Below are positions 1 through 4,819 of a stretch of DNA of 5,625 nt, piece by piece. Every line of letters starts with the position of its first letter. Position 1 is the first letter of the stretch. The position numbers were made by a program, and so were the translations under genes. This DNA is from CAYYJM01 sp964471755. Lineage in GTDB: Bacteria; Planctomycetota; Planctomycetia; Gemmatales; Gemmataceae. The stretch covers positions 1 to 5,625 of the forward strand of contig CAYYJM010000350.1 in NCBI GenBank assembly GCA_964471755.1, written 5' to 3'. The notes below the pieces were generated by a model. It saw nothing but the letters and a program-made list of their open reading frames with translations, was not told where the DNA came from and did no database searches.

Positions 1-86
1 CGGCATCCACCCTCGCTGTGGCTTGAGGTCCATCCCGCGTTGTCAAAGATCTGTCGGCCGCGAGTGAACTCGCATTCGACACCCTC

Positions 87-114
87 ATAATAGCAGGGTC
101 TACACACTCGTCAA
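87..114 (-). promoter_or_regulatory. Candidate leftward sigma70-type promoter
   Basis: On the - strand a -35 box TTGACG (114-109, 5 of 6 consensus) is followed after 16 bases by a -10 box TATTAT (92-87, 5 of 6). Transcription would start near 80 and run off the left edge of the window, so it would serve a gene divergent from purQ. A possible start codon ATG lies at 33-31, but without a recognisable SD. The match is good for a GC-rich background; planctomycete promoter rules are less well known, which limits confidence. Confidence 0.45.
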
Positions 115-119
115 GGGAC

Positions 120-129
120 TTTCGCGAAA
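120..129. promoter_or_regulatory. 10-bp palindrome, possible operator
   Basis: TTTCGCGAAA is perfectly self-complementary. It sits just upstream of the -35 box of the leftward promoter candidate and in the purQ upstream region, a position where a dimeric regulator could act on either or both directions. I do not recognise it as the site of a named regulator. Confidence 0.25.
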
Positions 130-205
130 AAGTGGGAAAGGCTCACCAGCCCCGGCCAAGGGTGAGATGCCGAGGTTGCGACAGGGCCTGGGTTTCCGCC
201 CAATC

Positions 206-234
206 TGGCGATTCGGGCCTCCTGCCGCTATAAC
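206..234 (+). promoter_or_regulatory. Weak candidate promoter for the purQ operon
   Basis: A -10-like TATAAC (229-234, 5 of 6) has a poor -35 partner TGGCGA (206-211, 3 of 6) at 17 bases. If used, the leader before purQ would be about 97 bases long and would include the hairpin at 269-298. No other + strand candidate between 1 and 337 is better. Confidence 0.3.
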
Positions 235-268
235 GATTATTGGGCCGCCTTCTTCGTGCCGTCAAGCA

Positions 269-298
269 CAATCCAGCCGGCCCACCCGGTGTGGATTG
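269..298 (+). promoter_or_regulatory. Hairpin in purQ leader (possible attenuator)
   Basis: CAATCCA (269-275) pairs perfectly with TGGATTG (292-298). Inside, CCGG (277-280) pairs with CCGG (286-289) around a 5-base loop, giving 11 base pairs with a small internal asymmetry. It is followed by GCGTTTCTCC, which is only slightly T-rich. It could be an attenuator-type stem, an RNA-stability element or a weak terminator of transcription entering from the left. No known purine riboswitch core is visible. Confidence 0.3.
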
Positions 299-337
299 GC
301 GTTTCTCCCCTTCGGCCCGGCTTCCACGGTACAGACC

Positions 338-1138
338 ATGCCGACGGTACGTGTTCTCGTTCTTCGTTCTCCCGGTGCCAACTGCGACCACGAAACGCAA
401 TTCGCCTTCGAGCGAGTCGGGGCCGAGGTCGAGCGCCTCCACATCAACCGCCTGCGTGAGCAACCGGCGCTGCTCAACCAGTTCCAGATCCTGGCCATCC
501 CGGGCGGTTTCAGCTACGGCGACGACGCCGGAGCTGGCCGAATCCTCGCCACCCAGATGGCCCATTTCCTGGCCGACACCCTGCGTCAGTTCCGCGTCCG
601 TGAACGGCTCATCCTCGGCATCTGCAATGGCTTTCAGGTTCTGCTCAAGGCCGGCCTGCTCGTGCCGCCCGATGAGGATGGCCCCGTCGCCACCCTGACC
701 CGGAACACCAGCGGCCGGTACGAGGATCGCTGGGTTTACTTGCAGGTCACTCCCGGCCATCACTGCCCCTTCCTGACGGGCCTGGACCGACTGCACCTCC
801 CCATGGCCCACGGCGAGGGCCGCTTCCTCGTCCGCACCGAGTGGCAATTGCAAGGTCTCGCCCAGGCAGGGCAACTCGTGCTGCGCTATGTGGACAGCGA
901 GGGGCGCCGGGGCGGCACCCTGGAGAACGGGCGGAGCGCCAACCCCAACGGATCGCAGGACGACGTCGCCGGTCTTTGCGATGCCACCGGGCGCGTCCTC
1001 GGTCTGATGCCGCACCCCGAGCGGCACGCCCTGGCGATTCAGCATCCACAATGGACCCGACGGCCGATCACGCCACGCGATGACGAGGAAGGCGACGGTC
1101 TGGCGATCTTCCGAAATGCCGTGCGCTTCTTTCAGTGA
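338..1138 (+). CDS. purQ: Phosphoribosylformylglycinamidine synthase, glutaminase subunit PurQ
   Basis: This 266-residue protein is the glutamine amidotransferase subunit of FGAM synthase, the fourth step of de novo purine synthesis. It frees ammonia from glutamine for PurL, normally with PurS in the complex, in the cytoplasm. The sequence shows the class I amidotransferase fold: N-terminal VRVLVLRSPGANCD, the oxyanion strand GGFSYGD (56-62), the nucleophile Cys96 in GICNGFQ, PMAHGEGRF (155-163), NPNGSQDDVAG (202-212), and the catalytic His226 and Glu228 in MPHPE. It is somewhat longer than the roughly 227-residue Bacillus form. The ATG at 338 matches where the family begins. The frame is open further upstream to 167, but that extension is not PurQ-like. 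There is no strong SD. It leads an apparent operon with nadC 9 bases downstream. purL and purS are not in the window, so the complex partners are encoded elsewhere. Confidence 0.96.
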   Translation: MPTVRVLVLRSPGANCDHETQFAFERVGAEVERLHINRLREQPALLNQFQILAIPGGFSYGDDAGAGRILATQMAHFLADTLRQFRVRERLILGICNGFQVLLKAGLLVPPDEDGPVATLTRNTSGRYEDRWVYLQVTPGHHCPFLTGLDRLHLPMAHGEGRFLVRTEWQLQGLAQAGQLVLRYVDSEGRRGGTLENGRSANPNGSQDDVAGLCDATGRVLGLMPHPERHALAIQHPQWTRRPITPRDDEEGDGLAIFRNAVRFFQ

Positions 1139-1147
1139 GGCCCTCTC

Positions 1148-2014
1148 ATGACGCCTGAGATTCTGGCGAATCTGGATAATCTGATCGACCTGGCTCTGGA
1201 CGAGGATCTCGATGGCGTCGGCGATCTGACCAGTCGAGCCCTGATCCCCGTCGATCTGCCGGGCCGGGCCGCCTTCGTCGTGCGCACGCCCGGCGTCCTC
1301 GCCGGCCTGCCGGCGGCGCGGCGCGTCTGTGAACGAATCGATCCAGCGATCCGCTTCACCGAACTGGCCAGCGACGGGACCCGGGTGGAGGGCCGGACGA
1401 TTGTGGCCGAGGTCCAGGGGCCGATGCGCTCCATCCTGACGGCCGAGCGGACGGCTCTGAACTTCCTGCAACGACTCAGCGGCGTCGCCACCCAGACCCG
1501 GCGCTACGTCCAGTTGATCGCCGATCTGCCGGTGAAACTGCTCGACACCCGCAAGACGACGCCGGGCTGGCGACGACTCGAAAAATACGCCGTCGCCTGC
1601 GGTGGCGGACACAACCATCGAATGGGCCTGTACGACGGCGTTCTGATCAAGGACAATCACCTGGCCGCCCTCGGGTCGCAGCGATTTCCGCCTGCGGAAG
1701 CCATCCGGCGAGCCCGGGCCGAGTACGGCTCCACGGTGTCCATCGAGGTCGAGGTGGATTCCCTCGCCCAGCTGGAGGAGGTTCTCGGCGCGGGGCCGGA
1801 CATCGTGCTGCTCGATAACATGGGTCCGGATCTGCTGCGTCAGGCGGTCGCTCTGCGAAACGCCCACGCTCCCGGCGTGCTGCTGGAAGCGTCGGGCGGC
1901 GTGACCTTGCAGACCCTGCGCGGCCTGGCCGAGACGGGAGTCGATCGCATCAGCGTCGGGGCTCTGACCCACTCGGCGATCGCGCTGGACATCGCCCTGG
2001 ACTACCTGACATGA
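1148..2014 (+). CDS. nadC: Nicotinate-nucleotide pyrophosphorylase (carboxylating), quinolinate phosphoribosyltransferase
   Basis: This 288-residue enzyme converts quinolinate and PRPP to nicotinate mononucleotide, CO2 and pyrophosphate, the last step specific to de novo NAD synthesis. An N-terminal open-faced sandwich domain (about 1-115, with GDLTS at 25-29) precedes the alpha/beta barrel. Diagnostic motifs are LNFLQRLSG (104-112), DTRKTTPG (133-140), GGGHNHRMGL (152-161), KDNH (168-171), EVEVDS (200-205), LLDNM (221-225) and EASGG (247-251). The Arg, His and Lys residues in these motifs are those that bind quinolinate and PRPP in the family. The length is normal and no key residue is missing. 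The ATG at 1148 has an SD GAGG (1137-1140) overlapping the purQ stop with a 7-base spacer. The 3' end overlaps birA by 4 bases. nadB and nadA are not in the window. Confidence 0.97.
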   Translation: MTPEILANLDNLIDLALDEDLDGVGDLTSRALIPVDLPGRAAFVVRTPGVLAGLPAARRVCERIDPAIRFTELASDGTRVEGRTIVAEVQGPMRSILTAERTALNFLQRLSGVATQTRRYVQLIADLPVKLLDTRKTTPGWRRLEKYAVACGGGHNHRMGLYDGVLIKDNHLAALGSQRFPPAEAIRRARAEYGSTVSIEVEVDSLAQLEEVLGAGPDIVLLDNMGPDLLRQAVALRNAHAPGVLLEASGGVTLQTLRGLAETGVDRISVGALTHSAIALDIALDYLT

Positions 2015-2793
2015 CGCCGTCACCACAGGCTGAGTGGTTGCTGCCGACCGCATGCATCGGCCAGCGAACCCTGCTTTTCGACCAGGTGGACAGCACGAAT
2101 ACCCTGGCGGCGAGCCTGGCCAGCGAACCCGGCACGCACGGTCTGGCGCTGCTCGCCCAGGAGCAGACCGCGGGTCGAGGACAGCATGGCCGAACCTGGT
2201 CCGCCCCGGCCGGGTCGAGCGTGCTGCTCTCGGTCATCCTGCATCCACCTGCGGAACTGCGCCGGCCAGTGCTGCTCACGGCCTGGGCCGCCGTCTCGGT
2301 CTGCGCCGTGGTGCAGGACTTGACCGGCTGGGCTCCCCGCATCAAGTGGCCCAACGACGTGCTGCTTCGCCAGGCCAAGGTGTGCGGCATTCTGATCGAA
2401 CAGGGCCGTGCGACGGTGGTCGGCATCGGACTCAACGTCGGCCAGTCGGCCGAATTCTTCGCACAGGCCGGGTTGCCGACGGCGACCTCGCTGGTACAAC
2501 AGGGCGCGGTCATCCGTACGGTGGAAGTGGCCCGCCGACTGCTGCTCGAACTGGACTCGGGCTGGTCGGCCCTGGAACGGGGCGAACTCGACCCCCTGGA
2601 AAGCCAGTGGAAGGGGCACCTGGGTCTGCTCGGTCAGCGGGTCATGGTGGAGGGGGCGGGCTCCTCTCGAACCGGCCGTCTTCGAGAAGTCGGCTTCGAT
2701 GGCCTGCTGCTGGATGAGCCGGGCGAAACCGGCGTCCCGCCCTGCCTGATCCCGTGCGAGCAGGTGCGCCAGGTGGGCCGGATACCGGACTGA
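2011..2793 (+). CDS. birA: Biotin--[acetyl-CoA-carboxylase] ligase, single-function BirA
   Basis: This 260-residue cytoplasmic enzyme activates biotin with ATP and attaches it to the lysine of the biotin carboxyl carrier protein. The catalytic core shows DSTN (27-30), the biotinyl-AMP loop AGRGQHGRTW (54-63), KWPNDV (112-117), KVCGILIE (123-130, with the biotin-contacting Lys123) and GIGLNV (138-143). A C-terminal SH3-like domain spans about 205-257. The N-terminal winged helix found in Escherichia coli BirA is absent: the protein begins almost directly at the catalytic domain, so it cannot be the classical biotin-operon repressor. The second Arg of the usual GRGRxGR loop is Gln here, a variant I regard as tolerated. 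The ATG overlaps the nadC stop (ATGA) and no SD is evident, which suggests translational coupling. No carboxylase gene is nearby. Confidence 0.95.
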   Translation: MTPSPQAEWLLPTACIGQRTLLFDQVDSTNTLAASLASEPGTHGLALLAQEQTAGRGQHGRTWSAPAGSSVLLSVILHPPAELRRPVLLTAWAAVSVCAVVQDLTGWAPRIKWPNDVLLRQAKVCGILIEQGRATVVGIGLNVGQSAEFFAQAGLPTATSLVQQGAVIRTVEVARRLLLELDSGWSALERGELDPLESQWKGHLGLLGQRVMVEGAGSSRTGRLREVGFDGLLLDEPGETGVPPCLIPCEQVRQVGRIPD

Positions 2794-2811
2794 CAGAATG
2801 ACGTCACCCGG
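2785..2811 (+). terminator. Weak hairpin at the birA stop
   Basis: CCGG (2785-2788) and TGAC (2791-2794) pair with GTCA (2803-2806) and CCGG (2808-2811), with small bulges and an 8-base loop. The stem spans the birA stop codon and also contains the palindrome TGACGTCA (2799-2806). There is no T-run after it. It may help end or stabilise the purQ-nadC-birA transcript, but it is not a convincing intrinsic terminator. Confidence 0.22.
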
Positions 2812-2886
2812 AAGGACAACCGGGGACGGGGCATACGAAATCTTCCCGATGAGGGATTCCGGCGTGCCAGAGGCGAGCCTTTTCGC

Positions 2887-2915
2887 TTGACATTACCTCT
2901 TGGCACGTTTAATGT
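2887..2915 (+). promoter_or_regulatory. Sigma70-type promoter of the HU gene
   Basis: A perfect -35 TTGACA (2887-2892) is followed after 17 bases by TAATGT (2910-2915), which keeps the three most important -10 positions. An alternative -10 TTTAAT (2908-2913, 5 of 6) lies at 15 bases. The region from about 2881 to 2930 is clearly AT-rich against its GC-rich surroundings. Transcription would begin near 2922, giving a leader of about 36 bases. An inverted repeat ACATTA (2890-2895)/TAATGT (2910-2915) overlaps both boxes and could be an operator. Confidence 0.72.
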
Positions 2916-2943
2916 TAAAAACACTCGTGTGCCTCAACACCAC

Positions 2944-2953
2944 AGGGAGAGGG
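2944..2953 (+). promoter_or_regulatory. Shine-Dalgarno of the HU gene, fixing a GTG start
   Basis: The purine run AGGGAGAGGG contains AGGGAG (2944-2949), 8 bases before the GTG at 2958. No ATG in frame lies upstream at a suitable place, and the protein from this GTG begins with the family-typical MTKKEIV, so the site decides the start. Confidence 0.8.
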
Positions 2954-2957
2954 ACCC

Positions 2958-3386
2958 GTGACCAAGAAAGAGATCGTCAAGCAAATCTCGGACAAGATCG
3001 GCCTGACACAGCTGAAGACCAAGGAGATCGTGCAGCTGACCTTTGACGCGATCGTGGAGACTCTGCTGGAAGAGAAGCGGATCGAGCTGCGCAACTTCGG
3101 GGTGTTCGAGGTCAAACGCCGGAAACGTCGCAAGGCCCGCAACCCGCGCACGGGGCAGAAGGTCGATGTGCCGCCCAAGAACGTAGTCACGTTCAAACCC
3201 GGCAAGGAAATGGAAGAACGCGTCCGCCAGTTGATCGACGTTCCAGAACTCGAGGACGACGATACGCTGGAGAACAGCGACACGGAGAGCAACGGCGTCG
3301 CCCCGGCTACCGTCGATGAAACTCCCACCCGGGTAGAGGCCGAGAAGCCGAAGCGCAAGCCTCGGAAAAAAGCGACCCGGGCCTGA
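2958..3386 (+). CDS. HU/IHF-family DNA-binding protein with acidic-then-basic tail
   Basis: This 142-residue nucleoid protein would bind and bend DNA as a dimer. Residues 1-93 are a full HU fold: the N-terminal helices MTKKEIVKQISDKIG..LTFDAIVETLL, the strand ELRNFGVFEV (43-52), the arm RRKRRKARNPRTGQKVDVP (54-72) with the DNA-intercalating Pro63 in RNPRTG, and the closing VTFKPGKEM (77-85). Usual HU is about 90 residues. Here a 49-residue tail follows, first acidic (DVPELEDDDTLENSDTES, about 94-111) and then Lys/Arg/Pro-rich (EKPKRKPRKKATRA, 129-142). The basic end recalls the histone-H1-like tails known on some bacterial HU proteins. The gene has its own promoter and SD and is probably monocistronic. 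HU versus IHF subunit cannot be settled from sequence alone, so no symbol is given. Confidence 0.93.
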   Translation: MTKKEIVKQISDKIGLTQLKTKEIVQLTFDAIVETLLEEKRIELRNFGVFEVKRRKRRKARNPRTGQKVDVPPKNVVTFKPGKEMEERVRQLIDVPELEDDDTLENSDTESNGVAPATVDETPTRVEAEKPKRKPRKKATRA

Positions 3387-3513
3387 GCCAATCTACGCGC
3401 CCGTTCGCCCGCCCCATCGCGCTTTCCCTCCCTCCCGGCAAGCCAGTTTCAAGTCGCGGCTTCCGCACGGCCGATACAACCCGTAACCAAGCGGAGATAC
3501 CCGACCCCAGGCA

Positions 3514-3545
3514 GGAGGCCCGGCGCGGGCCTCCGGATCTTCCGG
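3514..3545 (+). terminator. GC-rich hairpin between HU gene and small lipoprotein-like gene
   Basis: GGAGGCCCG (3514-3522) pairs perfectly with CGGGCCTCC (3526-3534) around a GCG loop, a 9-bp stem. It overlaps a smaller stem CCGGA (3533-3537)/TCCGG (3541-3545). There is no T-run. It may end the HU transcript, or it may be part of the leader of the next gene, whose SD begins 23 bases after the main stem. In the second case the CCTCC in the stem's right arm could alternatively pair with the GGAGG of that SD. Confidence 0.45.
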
Positions 3546-3569
3546 GCCCGTGCGCGGGGAGGAATACCG

Positions 3570-3791
3570 ATGCGACGCTGGCTGTGCTGGCTGGTCCTGG
3601 CCGCGACGGTCCTGAGCCAGACCGGCTGTTTCATTAGCCGTCACTCGTCCAACCCCGTCACCCGCATGAACGAGCTGCTCGTCGATTCCGAGAATCTGCG
3701 ACAGATCGAAGGCGAGTGGCAGCGATTCTGGCTGCTGGATCATCCGTCCACGCTGACCTGGGATCGCGTCAGCGGCGTGGTCGGCCCGTAA
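3570..3791 (+). CDS. Small secreted or lipoprotein-like protein, function unknown
   Basis: This 73-residue protein has an ATG start with a near-perfect SD (GGGGAGGA, 3556-3563; GGAGG with 7-base spacer), strong evidence that it is translated. The N-terminus MRRWLCWLVLAATVLSQTGC is a short positive end plus hydrophobic core ending at Cys20, like a lipoprotein signal. The residue at -3 is Gln rather than Leu, so the lipobox QTGC is imperfect. The mature part is about 53 residues, polar, with RMNELLVDSENLRQIEGEW followed by QRFWLLDHPSTLTWDRVSG: a predicted amphipathic helix, then an aromatic segment. From memory I think similar small proteins with an EDLRQI..EW..FW..D.PS pattern occur in planctomycetes, but I cannot verify that. 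No function is assigned. It lies 183 bases after the HU gene and converges on the anti-sigma gene. Confidence 0.8.
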   Translation: MRRWLCWLVLAATVLSQTGCFISRHSSNPVTRMNELLVDSENLRQIEGEWQRFWLLDHPSTLTWDRVSGVVGP

Positions 3792-3807
3792 TTCATCCGA
3801 CATCGGC

Positions 3808-3841
3808 ACGGCACGCGAGGCCCGAGAGCTTCGCGTGCCGT
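3808..3841. terminator. Bidirectional terminator-like hairpin between convergent genes
   Basis: ACGGCACGCGA (3808-3818) pairs perfectly with TCGCGTGCCGT (3831-3841), and the stem can extend by a G-T, a G-C and a C-G pair to a 6-base loop. It sits exactly between the end of the small + strand gene (3791) and the stop of the - strand anti-sigma gene (3848), so it can serve both. Neither side has a real T-run (only TTT at 3846-3848 on the + side), as is common in GC-rich genomes. Confidence 0.72.
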
Positions 3842-3847
3842 CCCGTT

Positions 3848-4819
3848 TCAGGGTCCGGTCGTCGCGTCTCCCGCGCCGAGAACGCAGTCGGTCGGATCGA
3901 GCCCGGCCCGAACACGGAGTTGACGGTTGCGGTAGATGTCGTCTTCCTGCGGACCGAGGGCGGCCGTCGGTAGCCAGCGGACGTTGCCGCCGACGAAGAG
4001 GACGTTCTGGCCCCGATTGCCGTGGTTGGAACTGTTGCCCGGCCCATTCACCGAGGGGCCATCAGCCAGGAGCGGCGTGTCGTCGCCGGAATCGAGCCGG
4101 GGACCACGGAGCTGGCCGTCCTGGCGGTAGCCGAGCGTGTAGGCGTAGTCGCCCGCCTGGTCGCGCATCACCCGACGAAAGCGCTCCGGCTCCATCTGAT
4201 AGAGTTGCTCCAGTTCCGGCAGGTTGTAGCGGGGAGCGACCTTCCGATCTCCCCGGCCGGGACAGCCGACCTGCAGCGACTCGGGCGCGACGCCGGCCTG
4301 GTGCAGCAGCGACACGTAAGAGCCGGCCATGGCCAGGGCACCCGGAGCGTCGGTCACGGAGGGCAGGGCCCCCTGGTGGTTCTGGCCGTATCGAGCCAGC
4401 GCCTGCCAGAGCGAGGCGAGGTTCTGCTGGCAGGCAAGCACTTCCGAGCGGTTCCAGGCTCGACCAAGCCAGGCCAGACACAGACCGCCGACCACCAGGG
4501 CAATCGACGCAGCAAGAACCCACTCGATCCAGCGGCCACTCGGCCGATCCGGGGCATCACGGCGGAGCAACCGTCGCGGCGGAGCCGGCGGCAGGGGTTG
4601 CTCGGTCTGCGCTGCGATGAAGGCCAGCGTCCGGGCGGCGAGGCCCGGTGGCGGCTCGGGGGAATCCAGGTCGTCCAGCGGAGCCAGGGTCCGACGGATC
4701 TGGGCAGTCCGCTGGAACAGGTCGGGATTGGTCGTCAGGTCCGCCTCGAACGTCCGGACGGACTCGGCGTCGAGTTGGCCCAGCAGATAGGCGAGGATGC
4801 GATCGTCCATGGGATTCAC
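3848..4819 (-). CDS. Membrane anti-sigma-like protein with pseudopilin-type (DUF1559-like) outer domain
   Basis: A 323-residue single-pass membrane protein, probably the anti-sigma factor of the ECF sigma encoded just upstream. Residues 4-46 (MDDRILAYLLGQLDAESVRTFEADL...) resemble the helical N-terminus of membrane anti-sigma factors but lack the zinc motif HxxxCxxC. A Pro-rich linker (about 53-95) leads to one membrane segment (about 98-119, WIEWVLAASIALVVGGLCLAWLG), giving N-in, C-out topology. The outer part starts with ACQQNLASLWQALARYGQNHQGALPS (129-154), like the start of planctomycete pseudopilin-like proteins after their hydrophobic helix. It ends with HGNRGQNVLFVGGNVRWLP (266-284), an H-X9-DG-like motif in which the Asp is Gly. 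Outer cysteines are 130, 186 and 312. The GTG start at 4819 overlaps the sigma stop (GTGA). The ATG at 4810, three codons in, is an equally possible start; neither has a clear SD. The anti-sigma role is inferred from context. Confidence 0.85.
   Translation of the reverse strand: MNPMDDRILAYLLGQLDAESVRTFEADLTTNPDLFQRTAQIRRTLAPLDDLDSPEPPPGLAARTLAFIAAQTEQPLPPAPPRRLLRRDAPDRPSGRWIEWVLAASIALVVGGLCLAWLGRAWNRSEVLACQQNLASLWQALARYGQNHQGALPSVTDAPGALAMAGSYVSLLHQAGVAPESLQVGCPGRGDRKVAPRYNLPELEQLYQMEPERFRRVMRDQAGDYAYTLGYRQDGQLRGPRLDSGDDTPLLADGPSVNGPGNSSNHGNRGQNVLFVGGNVRWLPTAALGPQEDDIYRNRQLRVRAGLDPTDCVLGAGDATTGP

Larger units (their letters stand above)
1..337. other. Non-coding leader/intergenic region before purQ
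   Basis: No convincing complete gene lies here. The purQ reading frame stays open upstream to about 167, but the family N-terminus begins at 338 and the upstream 57 residues look like non-coding translation. The stretch holds, in order: a short - strand open segment at the left edge (33-1, beginning ATG, no good SD), a leftward sigma70-like promoter (87-114), a 10-bp palindrome (120-129), a 6-bp inverted repeat with a 13-base loop (142-147/161-166), a weak rightward promoter candidate (206-234) and a hairpin (269-298). It is best read as a divergent intergenic region with a long purQ leader. Confidence 0.6.

Noticed and set aside
1..33. Start of a - strand gene reading MDLKPQRGWMP at the left edge
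   Set aside because: Only 11 codons, no SD and no recognisable sequence. The leftward promoter makes a gene plausible, but this start is not supported.
142..166. Inverted repeat CTCACC/GGTGAG with a T-rich - strand continuation, like a leftward terminator
   Set aside because: Six pairs with a 13-base loop is weak, and there is no - strand gene to its right for it to terminate.
167..337. A 57-residue N-terminal extension of PurQ
   Set aside because: PurQ proteins begin at the first beta strand (VRVLVLRSPG), matched by the ATG at 338. The upstream part is unlike the family and contains a hairpin.
143..2053. A 636-codon open frame on the - strand opposite purQ and nadC
   Set aside because: It lies antisense to two clear enzyme genes. 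Long antisense frames are expected in GC-rich coding DNA, and its translation shows no domain.
2871..2884. AGGCGAGCCTTTT as an intrinsic terminator before the HU promoter
   Set aside because: The stem would have a loop of only 2-4 bases and too few pairs; the T-run is four bases. Likely chance.
3447..3456. GTTTCAAGTC resembling the start of some CRISPR repeats
   Set aside because: It occurs once, with no second copy, spacer pattern or cas gene.
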